Shown: in pieces, positions 1-7,422 of the stretch
Position numbering within the stretch: the first letter of the stretch is position 1
How the letters are laid out: every line of letters begins with the position of its first letter
From: Polaromonas sp.
GTDB taxonomy: Bacteria; Pseudomonadota; Gammaproteobacteria; Burkholderiales; Burkholderiaceae_C
DNA: 20,220 nt
NCBI GenBank assembly: GCA_023259235.1
Contig: JAHFQQ010000020.1
Span: forward strand, 1 to 20,220
Reading direction: 5' to 3'
Notes under the pieces: model-generated
What the model was told of the DNA's origin: nothing
Seen by the model: the letters and a program-made list of their open reading frames with translations, nothing else
Database searches by the model: none
Made by a program: the position numbers and the translations under genes

Positions 1-1
1 G

Positions 2-463
2 AAGAAAAATCCGGTGACCGAATCCGAGATGAAGGCCGAATACGACAAGTTCGTGGCGTCCAACGGCGGCAAGGAATACAAAGCCCACCATATTCTTGTT
101 GAAACAGAAGCCGAAGCCAAAGCCATCATCGCCGCGCTGAAAAAGGGCGGCAAGTTCGAAGACATTGCCAAGAAGCAGTCCAAGGACACAGGCTCTGGTG
201 CCAAGGGCGGCGATCTCGATTGGGCCAATCCGTCCAGCTACGTGCCCGAGTTCACCACGGCACTGCTCAAGCTGAACAAGGGCCAGACTACCGACACACC
301 GGTAAAATCGCAATTCGGTTATCACATCATCCGGGTGGACGACATCCGTACGGCCAAATTGCCGTCATTTGACGAAGTCAAACCCCAGATTGCCAAACAG
401 ATGGAGCAGCAAAAGCTGGCTGCCTTCCAGGACGAACTGCGTAAAAAGGCCAAAATCGAGTGA
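2..463 (+). CDS. Parvulin-type peptidyl-prolyl cis-trans isomerase, 3' part
   Basis: This is the C-terminal part of a PpiC/SurA-family isomerase, a foldase that interconverts cis and trans prolyl bonds and usually acts in the periplasm. The reading frame is open from base 2, so the start and any signal peptide lie outside the window; the visible ATG at 14 is internal. The parvulin domain is clear: KAHHILVETEAEA at its start, the central GGDLDWANPSSYVPEF block, and the closing QFGYHIIRVDD motif. A charged, Lys/Gln-rich C-terminal helix follows, ending with TGA at 461-463. Burkholderiales genomes often have such small secreted parvulins. It stands alone here and is separated from the molybdenum-cofactor genes by a terminator. 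Substrates cannot be inferred from this fragment. Confidence 0.9.
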   Translation, partial: KKNPVTESEMKAEYDKFVASNGGKEYKAHHILVETEAEAKAIIAALKKGGKFEDIAKKQSKDTGSGAKGGDLDWANPSSYVPEFTTALLKLNKGQTTDTPVKSQFGYHIIRVDDIRTAKLPSFDEVKPQIAKQMEQQKLAAFQDELRKKAKIE

Positions 464-519
464 GCACGCGGCAAGGCCGGGCCGCTCTGACATCGCCCGG
501 CACCCAAAAATAGGCCGAA

Positions 520-546
520 AGGCGCGGCATGGCTGCGCCTTTTTTT
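520..546 (+). terminator. Intrinsic terminator after the isomerase gene
   Basis: A 9-bp stem AGGCGCGGC / GCTGCGCCT (one G-T pair) with a 3-base ATG loop runs straight into seven T residues (540-546). It sits 57 bases after the isomerase stop codon on the plus strand and fits a Rho-independent terminator that isolates moaA from upstream transcription. Confidence 0.85.
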
Positions 547-627
547 CGATCCGGACCGCGCGGCTCAATTCCAATACATGTCAGAGTCAGGGTCAAGGCA
601 GCATCAGTACCGGCTGGCTCGGACAAT

Positions 628-650
628 GGAGTAAATTTACTCCTTGGAGT
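628..650 (+). promoter_or_regulatory. moaA leader with palindrome and competing SD pairing
   Basis: The sequence holds a perfect 16-bp palindrome, GGAGTAAATTTACTCC (628-643), followed after TT by the ribosome binding site GGAGT (646-650). The ACTCC at 639-643 can pair either with the upstream GGAGT, leaving the Shine-Dalgarno free, or partly with the Shine-Dalgarno itself. It could be a protein operator or a small translational switch. No classical molybdenum-cofactor riboswitch and no convincing -35/-10 pair were recognised in 547-627. Confidence 0.45.
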
Positions 651-658
651 CCTGTACC

Positions 659-1792
659 ATGACACTCAAGGCTAACAAAATTATTCCGCTGGCTGATACT
701 CGCTACGCCAGCAGTGTGCCGGTGGTTCCTGCACAACCCGTGGCTGCTACCGGCCTGCTGAGCGATACGCTGGGCCGGCCGCTGCGCGACTTGCGCATTA
801 GCGTAACGGACCGCTGCAACTTTCGATGCAGCTACTGCATGCCCAAGGAAATCTTTGACAAGGACTATGCCTACCTGCCCCACAACTCACTGTTGACCTT
901 TGAGGAAATCACCCGGCTGGCGCGTATTTTCGTGACACATGGCGTTGAAAAGATCCGGCTGACCGGTGGCGAGCCCTTGCTGCGAAAGAACATAGAAGCC
1001 TTGATTGAAATGCTGGCCAAACTGAACACGCCGCAAGGCCGGCCGCTGGACATCACGCTGACCACCAACGGCTCGCTGCTCGCAAAGAAGGCCCAGGCCC
1101 TGAAAGACGCCGGACTGCAGCGCGTCACCGTGAGCCTGGACGGGCTGGACGATGCCATCTTTCGCGGCATGAACAATGTCGACTTTCCGGTGGCCGATGT
1201 TCTCGAGGGCATTGACGTGGCGCGGCAAGTCGGCCTGGCGCCGATCAAGGTCAACATGGTGGTCAAGCGCGGCACCAACGACTCCGAAATTTTGCCGATG
1301 GCGCGGCATTTCCGTCATTCCGGCGCAGTGCTCCGGTTTATTGAATACATGGATGTGGGCGCCAGCAACGGCTGGCGCATGGACGAAGTCATGCCGTCGA
1401 CGCAGGTGATTGAACGCCTCCACGCCGAGTTTCCGCTCACCGCCGTTGATCCGAACTACCCAGGAGAAACCGCCGGGCGCTGGCGCTATGTGGACGGTGC
1501 CGGTGAGATCGGCGTGATCAGCAGCGTCACGCAGGCCTTTTGCCGCGACTGCAACCGGGCCCGCCTTTCCACTGAAGGCAAACTGTTTTTGTGCCTGTTT
1601 GCCAATCAGGGCCACGATTTTCGCGCGCTGCTGCGCGGCGACTACACCGACGAGCAGATCGGGGCGGCAGTGGGGCCGGTCTGGCAGTCGCGCAGCGACC
1701 GGTATTCGGAACTGCGCGCTGCCCTGCCCGCCGATACCAGCCCCGCCGATGGCACCTTAAAACGGGTCGAAATGAGCTATATAGGTGGTTGA
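659..1792 (+). CDS. moaA: GTP 3',8-cyclase MoaA
   Basis: MoaA is a cytoplasmic radical-SAM enzyme that, with MoaC, turns GTP into cyclic pyranopterin monophosphate, the first step of molybdenum-cofactor synthesis. The radical-SAM cluster motif is CNFRCSYC (Cys53, 57, 60); LTGGEPLLR follows as the usual SAM-binding GGE motif; the second C-terminal cluster is seen as FCRDCNRARLS followed by LCLF. The protein ends with YIGG, keeping the conserved C-terminal Gly-Gly tail. The ATG at 659 is chosen because GGAG lies nine bases upstream; the in-frame TTG at 644 overlaps that site. Length (377 aa) is slightly above the usual ~330-370 because of an N-terminal extension of about 35 residues. It is the first gene of moaA-mobA-moeA. 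Confidence 0.97.
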   Translation: MTLKANKIIPLADTRYASSVPVVPAQPVAATGLLSDTLGRPLRDLRISVTDRCNFRCSYCMPKEIFDKDYAYLPHNSLLTFEEITRLARIFVTHGVEKIRLTGGEPLLRKNIEALIEMLAKLNTPQGRPLDITLTTNGSLLAKKAQALKDAGLQRVTVSLDGLDDAIFRGMNNVDFPVADVLEGIDVARQVGLAPIKVNMVVKRGTNDSEILPMARHFRHSGAVLRFIEYMDVGASNGWRMDEVMPSTQVIERLHAEFPLTAVDPNYPGETAGRWRYVDGAGEIGVISSVTQAFCRDCNRARLSTEGKLFLCLFANQGHDFRALLRGDYTDEQIGAAVGPVWQSRSDRYSELRAALPADTSPADGTLKRVEMSYIGG

Positions 1793-2440
1793 TTGGTCAA
1801 TCAAGACTTGATTGTTCCCCCGCACATTGAAGCCATCACCGGCGTGATACTGGCAGGTGGCCGCGGCTCGCGAATGGGAGGCGTTGACAAAGGCCTGCAA
1901 AATTTCAATGGCGTGCCGCTGGCCCTGCACACGCTGATGCGGCTGTCGTCCCAGGTGGGCGAGATCATGATCAATGCCAACCGCAATCTGGGCGCTTATG
2001 AATCGTTTGGCGTTCCGGTCTGGCCCGACAACACGGACCTGGGAGCGTACGCTGGACCGCTGGCCGGTTTTCTCACCGCCCTGGCGCGCGCTGAAACCGC
2101 TTACCTGCTCACTGTGCCGTGCGATACCCCATTGTTTCCGCAAGACCTGGTCGCACGCCTGGCACGAGCCCTGGCACGGGAGGGCGCCGAGGTTGCCGTT
2201 GCTGCCGCGCTGGAGGAAGATGGCCAGCTGCGGCCACAACCGGTGTTTTGCCTGATGCATGCCGGCCTGCTCGAAAGCCTGTTGCGCTTCACGCGAGGCG
2301 GGGGCCGCAAGATTGACGCGTGGACCGCGCAGCAAAAAACCGTTATCGTGCCATTCAACCAGCCGGGTGACGATGCGCGCGGTTTTTTCAACGCCAACAC
2401 ACTGGCGGAATTGCACCGGCTCGAATCGCTCCAGCCATGA
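1793..2440 (+). CDS. mobA: Molybdenum cofactor guanylyltransferase MobA
   Basis: MobA transfers GMP from GTP to Mo-molybdopterin, making the MGD form used by DMSO-reductase-family enzymes. The nucleotidyltransferase signature LAGGRGSRMGG (residues 20-30) is followed by VDKGL; PCDTP is the metal-binding motif; FNANTLAEL closes the fold. The start is probably TTG at 1793, immediately after the moaA stop (TGATTG), with AGGTGG at 1783-1788 as ribosome binding site. A later TTG at 1808 is possible, since the first ~15 residues are not part of the conserved fold. The gene overlaps moeA by four bases (ATGA), so translational coupling is likely. The presence of MobA suggests an MGD-type molybdoenzyme encoded elsewhere; none is in this window. 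Confidence 0.95.
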   Translation: MVNQDLIVPPHIEAITGVILAGGRGSRMGGVDKGLQNFNGVPLALHTLMRLSSQVGEIMINANRNLGAYESFGVPVWPDNTDLGAYAGPLAGFLTALARAETAYLLTVPCDTPLFPQDLVARLARALAREGAEVAVAAALEEDGQLRPQPVFCLMHAGLLESLLRFTRGGGRKIDAWTAQQKTVIVPFNQPGDDARGFFNANTLAELHRLESLQP

Positions 2441-3783
2441 AGACGCTTGCGCAGATTGCTGCCGAGCTGCAAGGCTACGACCCACAGGCCATCTCTGCCA
2501 GCGATGTGCAGGCATTTTTATCCAGGCTGGTCACACCCGTTCAGACGGTGCTCGGGCTGCCGCTGTTTGAAGCGCTGGGCCGGGTGCTGGCGGACGACGT
2601 GATCTCGCCGTTTGATGTGCCACCGCACGACAATTCAGCGATGGACGGCTATGCGTTTGACGGGCGTCAATTGACTGATGGCAGGGCACTGGAGTTGCAG
2701 GTGGTGGGCACGGCGCTGGCAGGGCGGGCCTGGCAAGGCAGCGTTCAAACCGGCCAGTGTCTCAAGATCATGACGGGAGCCATTTTGCCGCAAAGCCTTG
2801 ACACCGTGGTGCCGCAGGAGTTCGTCAAGAGCAATGCGGCCGGCGATATCTGCCACATTGCAATTCCGCCCGGCATCGTGCGCGCGGGCGACAACCGCCG
2901 CCTGCGCGGTGAAGACCTCATGCAGGGCAAACCGGCGCTACGAAAAGGGGAGCTTCTCACGCCCGCTCGCCTTGGGCTGGCAGCCTCCTTAGGCCTCAAA
3001 ACTTTGAATACCTGGCGGCCGCTGCGGGTGGCTTACTTTTCAACAGGTGATGAAATTTTGTCACTGGGCGACGCACCGCGCGAAGGCGCTGTTTATGACA
3101 GCAACCGCTACACCGTCTTTGGCCTGCTCAGCCGCCTGGGCTGCCAGGTGATTGACATGGGTGTGGTGCGCGACGACCCGGCGCTGCTTGAGGCGGCGTT
3201 CACGCAGGCGGCGGCGCAGGCCGACGCCATCATCACCTCGGGCGGCGTCAGCGTGGGTGAGGCCGATTTCACAAAAGCCATGATGAAGAAGCTGGGCGAC
3301 GTGGTGTTCTGGCGCGTTGCCATGCGGCCCGGCCGACCCATGGCGGTTGGCCGAATCTTATCGATAAAATCGCCTCCCAGCCCAGGAATGACGGGTGCCA
3401 ATAGCTCCAAAAATAATAGCGATTCAGAAGCTGCAATCCTGTTTGGCTTGCCTGGCAACCCGGTGGCGGTGATGGTGACCTTTCTGGCGTTTGTACGCCC
3501 TGCCCTGCTGCAGATGATGGGAGCCAGCAGCGCACCCGTGCCACTGCTCAAGGCGCACAGCGCAGAGGCAATCCGCAAAAAGCCGGGCCGCACCGAATAC
3601 CAGCGCGGCCGGGTTTCGACCATGGCCGACGGTTCGCTGCAGGTCAAAACCACCGGCAACCAGGGCTCGGGCGTGCTGCGTTCCATGGCCGAAGCCAACG
3701 GCCTGATCGTGTTGCATCACGACCAGGGCAACATCGCCGTCGGTGACGAGGTGGATGTGATGATGTTCGACGGCATGATCTAA
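2437..3783 (+). CDS. moeA: Molybdopterin molybdenumtransferase MoeA, with in-frame insert
   Basis: MoeA inserts molybdate into adenylylated molybdopterin. Family motifs occur in order: DNSAMDGYAF near residue 68, STGDEILSLGD, YDSNRYTV, TSGGVSVGEADF, the MRPGRPMAVGR strand, FGLPGNPVAVMVTF and a C-terminal MoeA domain IV (YQRGRVS, GVLRSMAEANGLIV). The ATG at 2437 overlaps the mobA stop as ATGA. At 448 aa it is longer than the usual ~400-415. The excess lies between MAVGR and LFGLPGNP, normally joined by a short loop: about 27 codons (3355-3435) encode a Ser/Asn/Pro-rich linker whose DNA looks like a degenerate interspersed repeat. The frame stays open and flanking motifs are intact, so the protein is probably functional. 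The gene ends 83 bases from the convergent hyfI. Confidence 0.95.
   Translation: MKTLAQIAAELQGYDPQAISASDVQAFLSRLVTPVQTVLGLPLFEALGRVLADDVISPFDVPPHDNSAMDGYAFDGRQLTDGRALELQVVGTALAGRAWQGSVQTGQCLKIMTGAILPQSLDTVVPQEFVKSNAAGDICHIAIPPGIVRAGDNRRLRGEDLMQGKPALRKGELLTPARLGLAASLGLKTLNTWRPLRVAYFSTGDEILSLGDAPREGAVYDSNRYTVFGLLSRLGCQVIDMGVVRDDPALLEAAFTQAAAQADAIITSGGVSVGEADFTKAMMKKLGDVVFWRVAMRPGRPMAVGRILSIKSPPSPGMTGANSSKNNSDSEAAILFGLPGNPVAVMVTFLAFVRPALLQMMGASSAPVPLLKAHSAEAIRKKPGRTEYQRGRVSTMADGSLQVKTTGNQGSGVLRSMAEANGLIVLHHDQGNIAVGDEVDVMMFDGMI
3355..3435 (+). repeat. Repeat-like insert inside moeA
   Basis: This stretch interrupts the moeA coding sequence in frame between two conserved motifs. Its base composition differs from its GC-rich surroundings, with AT-rich ends (ATCTTATCGATAAAATCG and AATAGCTCCAAAAATAATAGC) flanking a GC-rich middle (CCTCCCAGCCC). 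The arrangement resembles, from memory, short interspersed elements common between genes in Comamonadaceae, which combine a GCTAT/ATAGC-type end with a CCTCCAGC-type core. The match is by eye and degenerate. A second, partly similar stretch lies near the right end of the window at 20075-20145. Confidence 0.5.
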
Positions 3784-3866
3784 ACACCAGGAAATATCCG
3801 GATAATCCCGGCACGATTGCGTGCGCCAGACCGCCCCAGCCTGTGGATGCGCGGCCAGGAAGCGGG

Positions 3867-4382
3867 TCAGGCAGAGGTGCGGCGCACCGCCCCGAGAATT
3901 CCGCGCAATATCTCCAGCGGCGGCGGCGGGCAGCCCGGGACCGTGACATCCACCGGAATCACGTTTGCCACACGGCCACAACTGGCATAGCTTTCGCCGA
4001 AAATTCCACCGGTGGCACCGCAGTCGCCCACGGCCACAACCAGCCTGGGCTCGGGCGTGGCGTCATAGGTGCGCCGCAGCGCCTCTTCCATGTTTCTGGA
4101 CACTGGCCCCGTGACCAGCAGCATGTCGGCGTGGCGCGGACTGGCGACAAACTTGATGCCCAGCCCCTCGATGTTGTAGTAGGGGTTGCCAAGCGCGTTG
4201 ATCTCCAACTCGCAGCCGTTGCACGAGCCGGCATCGACGACACGGATGGTCAACGCCTGGCCGAGGATGTCGAGGATGTCCTGGTGGATGCGCTGCACCG
4301 AGGCCTGCGCGGTCTCTTCGACGCCTGGCGCAGGCTCGGTCACGATGCCGGTGCGGACAATTTGCTTGAGGATATGCCACAT
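3867..4382 (-). CDS. hyfI: Hydrogenase-4-like small subunit (NuoB/HyfI family)
   Basis: This 171-residue protein is the small, electron-delivering subunit of the membrane complex encoded here, homologous to HyfI/HycG and to NuoB of complex I. The ligands of one [4Fe-4S] cluster, equivalent to the proximal/N2 cluster, are present: Cys54 and Cys57 in SCNGCE, Cys121 in VGDCG and Cys151 in VPGCPP. The CxxC spacing is of the hydrogenase type; NuoB has adjacent cysteines. The cluster is therefore probably assembled even though the partner large subunit has lost its NiFe ligands. The N-terminal 30 residues form an amphipathic helix, as in HycG. The start ATG overlaps the hyfG stop by one base (TGATG). 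It is the last gene of the operon, convergent with moeA. Confidence 0.92.
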   Translation of the reverse strand: MWHILKQIVRTGIVTEPAPGVEETAQASVQRIHQDILDILGQALTIRVVDAGSCNGCELEINALGNPYYNIEGLGIKFVASPRHADMLLVTGPVSRNMEEALRRTYDATPEPRLVVAVGDCGATGGIFGESYASCGRVANVIPVDVTVPGCPPPPLEILRGILGAVRRTSA

Positions 4383-5962
4383 CAGAGGTCGTGCCCCGAA
4401 TAACTCAGGTTGAAGGATTTGTTGATGAGCGGGAAGTCCGGAACGATGTTGCCCATGATGGCATGCTCAAGCGTTGGCCAGTTCTGCCATGACGGGTCGT
4501 GGCAATGGCAGCGCGCAATGCGGCCATCGGCCCCAACCTCCAGCGCCACCAGGACTTCACCGCGCCAGCCTTCGACCCAGCCGATGCCACGCGCGGGAGT
4601 GCCAGGGGCTGTGATCGCGGCGCGCGTGCCGCCCTCCGGCAAACCCGAGCAGAGGTTGCGAAGCAGACGCATCGATTCCAGGGTTTCATCAAACCGCACG
4701 GCGACGCGGGCGGCAACGTCGCCATTGCACTGCGTGGCCATCACCACCTTGAGACTGTCGTAAGGGAACCACGGGTGGTCGCAACGCAGGTCAAACGCCT
4801 GGGCACTGGCGCGGCCAGCCAGACCGATCAAGCCCAATTGCGCGGCAAGTTGCGGCGTGATGCATCCGGCGGTAAGGAAACGATCCTGCAGGCCGGCGTG
4901 TTCGTCGTACGCAATCCGCAAGGCCCTCACTTCATGCTCGACGGCATCGCACTGTTGCGCGATTCGATAAAGCAGCGCTGGTGACGGGTCGGCAGCCGTG
5001 CCACCAGGCACCACCGCGTCCATCATCAAGCGATGTCCGAAAACCTCGCTTGACAGGCGTTGCCAGTCTTCACGCAGGCGCGAGAACTGGGACGCACCAA
5101 AACCCAGTGCAGCATCATTGGCGATTCCGCCCAGGTCGCCGAGGTGGTTGGCGACGCGCTCGCGTTCGAGCATCAGGGCCCGCAGCCACTGCGCGCGTGG
5201 CGGAACATCGCAGCCCCAGGCTGCTTCGAGCGCCATGCAGTAAGCCCAGGCGTAGGCCACGGTCGAGTCGCCCGACACGCGGCCGGCCAGCCGGACGGCA
5301 TCGAGAGGCGCCAGTTCGGTGAAGCGCCGCTCGATGCCCTTGTGCGCGTAGCCCAGGCGCGCTTCCAGCCGCAGCACCTTCTCGCCAACCACCGAAAAGC
5401 GCCAATGGCCAGGCTCGATGATGCCAGCATGCACCGGCCCGACGGCGATTTCGTGCACGCCGTCGCCCTCGACACGCACGAAGGGGTAGTCGGCGGGCAA
5501 CACAGCGGCGGCCACGGCAGTAGTTTTGGCATCGTGTTGCAGGGGCGATGATGCGATCGGCCACACACCGTGGTCAAGCCAGGGGCGTGCATCGGTGCCG
5601 CCTTCGGCATGAATGCCGGACAGGTCTGCCATGGCGCGCTGCATCCGGACCGCACAGGCAAACACATGGGACAAATCCGGAAACGAAGGCGTGCCCGTGC
5701 CAAGCGGCAGTTCAAGCCAGACCAGGCCTTCCAGCACCGCGAAGGCCGCACACGCGAGCGTGCCGCCGCCCGCATTGCAGCGGTCAACACCCCACATCGC
5801 GACCAGTCGGCCACCCGATTCGGCCACGGCCTGTGCGGCCGTGCTCCACTGCCCGCGGTCAACCGGCCCGTGCCAGATCGGCAACGGCGCTGGCAGGCGC
5901 TGCAGATTCAGCCCCAGCGCGGACAGCGGACGCATATTCGGTTCGGGTTGCAGTGCTGCCAT
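4382..5962 (-). CDS. hyfG: Hydrogenase-4-like large subunit lacking NiFe ligands (NuoCD/HyfG family)
   Basis: The protein (526 aa from ATG 5962) fuses a NuoC-like N-terminal domain (about residues 25-135) to a NuoD/hydrogenase large-subunit domain, as in HyfG and HycE. Family landmarks are intact: GPVHAGIIEPGHWRF, GYAHKGIERRF and a C-terminal IVPDFPLINKSFNLSYSGHDL-like tail. Both NiFe motifs are altered. Where HycE-type enzymes have RVCGIC, this protein has RVSGDS (residues 228-233, both Cys to Ser); where they have DPCxxC, it has DPSWQN (Cys to Ser491 and Asn494). It therefore cannot bind the NiFe(CN)2CO centre and should not be a hydrogenase. The conserved tyrosine of the complex I quinone pocket is also not evident after KGIE by eye alignment. 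The chosen ATG lies four bases after the hyfF stop; an upstream start at 6010 would overlap hyfF and adds no conserved sequence. Confidence 0.92.
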   Translation of the reverse strand: MAALQPEPNMRPLSALGLNLQRLPAPLPIWHGPVDRGQWSTAAQAVAESGGRLVAMWGVDRCNAGGGTLACAAFAVLEGLVWLELPLGTGTPSFPDLSHVFACAVRMQRAMADLSGIHAEGGTDARPWLDHGVWPIASSPLQHDAKTTAVAAAVLPADYPFVRVEGDGVHEIAVGPVHAGIIEPGHWRFSVVGEKVLRLEARLGYAHKGIERRFTELAPLDAVRLAGRVSGDSTVAYAWAYCMALEAAWGCDVPPRAQWLRALMLERERVANHLGDLGGIANDAALGFGASQFSRLREDWQRLSSEVFGHRLMMDAVVPGGTAADPSPALLYRIAQQCDAVEHEVRALRIAYDEHAGLQDRFLTAGCITPQLAAQLGLIGLAGRASAQAFDLRCDHPWFPYDSLKVVMATQCNGDVAARVAVRFDETLESMRLLRNLCSGLPEGGTRAAITAPGTPARGIGWVEGWRGEVLVALEVGADGRIARCHCHDPSWQNWPTLEHAIMGNIVPDFPLINKSFNLSYSGHDL

Positions 5963-5966
5963 GAGA

Positions 5967-7421
5967 TCAGTTTCCCAGCATGGCTGCGGCCTGCCGGTAC
6001 CAGGTGACAAGGTAAGGCGGAATGTACAGGCCCAGCATCAAGCCAAGCCCCAGGTGCACAAACACCGGCAGCGACGACGGTTGATGCGGCAGCGGCTTGA
6101 GATTGGTTTCTCCAAACACCATTGGCAGCACGCGGCTGAACACCGACGCAAACGCCACCCCCAGCGCGATCAGCAGGAACGGCGTGGCCCAGGGCTGCTC
6201 GCGCATTGCCGTGGTGACGATCAGGAACTCGCTGGCAAATACACCGAACGGCGGCATGCCCAGAATGGCCAGCGAACCAAGCATCAGCCCCCAGGCCACC
6301 GTAGGGCTCACCTTGATGAGCCCGCGGATATGCTCCATGATCTGCGTTCCGGCCTTTTGCGCGGCATGGCCGACGGCAAAGAAGATCGCCGATTTGATCA
6401 GCGAATGCACCGTCATGTGCAGCAGGCCGGCGAAGTTGGCAATCGGCCCGCCAAGCCCGAAGGCGAAGGTGATCAGGCCCATGTGCTCGATTGACGAGTA
6501 GGCGAACATGCGCTTGACGTCCTTTTGCCGGATCATGAGAAACACCGCCGTCACCACCGACAGCAGCCCGAATCCGACCATGAGGCGGCCAGCCAGATGA
6601 TTTTGCAGCGCGCCGTCAGTCAGCACCTTGAAGCGCAGGATGGCATAGAGCGCCACATTCAGCAGCAACCCGGAAAGCACCGCGGAAACCGGCGTAGGGC
6701 CCTCGGCATGAGCGTCCGGCAGCCAGTTGTGCAGCGGAACCAGGCCTACCTTGGTTCCATAGCCGATGAACAGGAAAGCAAACGCCAGCGTGATGATGGT
6801 CGGATCCAGTTGTGCCTTGACCGCATCGAGGTTGGTCCAAAGCAAGGCACCTCCCGCCGGGCCTATGACCTTTTCAGCGGCCATGTACAGCAGCACGGTG
6901 CCGAAAAGCGCCTGCGCAATGCCCACGCCGCACAAAATGAAATATTTCCATGCTGCTTCCAGGCTGGCCGCGGTTCGGTACACGCTGACCAGCAGCGTTG
7001 TAGTCAGCGTGGCCGCTTCCATCGCCACCCACACAATGCCCATGTTGTTGGTGGTCAGCGCCAGCAGCATGGTGAAGCTGAACAACTGGTACATGCTGTG
7101 GTACAAGCGCAGCCGGGGTGGGGTCATCTTGCCATGGTCGCGCTCGATCCGCATGTAGGGCCGCGAGAAGATGGCGGTAGTCAGGCCCACGAAGGCGGTC
7201 AGCGTGACCAGAAAGACGTTGAGTGCGTCAATATAGAATTCGCTGCTCCAGACCAGCAGCGGGCCGTGGTTGATGATCTGCGCAGTCAGGGCGCAGGCTG
7301 CGAGGAAGGTGCCAAGACTGAAGGCAACATTTATGTCGGGCGCGCCATCGCGATGCCCGACCAGCGCCAGCACCAATCCGCCGAGCAATGGAATCGCCAG
7401 TAAAAGGGCCAGCGCGTACAC
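5967..7421 (-). CDS. hyfF: Hydrogenase-4 component F-like antiporter subunit (NuoN/NuoM family)
   Basis: HyfF is a polytopic inner-membrane protein of about 14 helices from the Mrp antiporter/NuoLMN family, thought to carry one ion-translocation channel. The charged intramembrane residues that mark the family are kept: Glu135 in WVAMEAATL, Lys224 in GYGTKVGLVPLHNWLPDAH, and Lys343 in HSLIKSAIFF; KRMFAYSSIEHMGL is the usual discontinuous-helix segment. The 484-aa length is close to E. coli HyfF. The start is GTG at 7421, one base after the hyfE stop, with GGAAG upstream. Together with HyfB it suggests at least two ion channels in the complex. Confidence 0.93.
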   Translation of the reverse strand: MYALALLLAIPLLGGLVLALVGHRDGAPDINVAFSLGTFLAACALTAQIINHGPLLVWSSEFYIDALNVFLVTLTAFVGLTTAIFSRPYMRIERDHGKMTPPRLRLYHSMYQLFSFTMLLALTTNNMGIVWVAMEAATLTTTLLVSVYRTAASLEAAWKYFILCGVGIAQALFGTVLLYMAAEKVIGPAGGALLWTNLDAVKAQLDPTIITLAFAFLFIGYGTKVGLVPLHNWLPDAHAEGPTPVSAVLSGLLLNVALYAILRFKVLTDGALQNHLAGRLMVGFGLLSVVTAVFLMIRQKDVKRMFAYSSIEHMGLITFAFGLGGPIANFAGLLHMTVHSLIKSAIFFAVGHAAQKAGTQIMEHIRGLIKVSPTVAWGLMLGSLAILGMPPFGVFASEFLIVTTAMREQPWATPFLLIALGVAFASVFSRVLPMVFGETNLKPLPHQPSSLPVFVHLGLGLMLGLYIPPYLVTWYRQAAAMLGN

Positions 7422-7422
7422 C

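Noticed and set aside
547..658. Molybdenum-cofactor riboswitch before moaA
   Set aside because: Only about 110 bases are available and the conserved multi-stem architecture was not recognised; only the short palindrome near the start codon is clear.
3784..3866. Bidirectional terminator between moeA and hyfI
   Set aside because: The spacer has only a short ATCCGGAT palindrome and no stable stem with a T-run on either strand.
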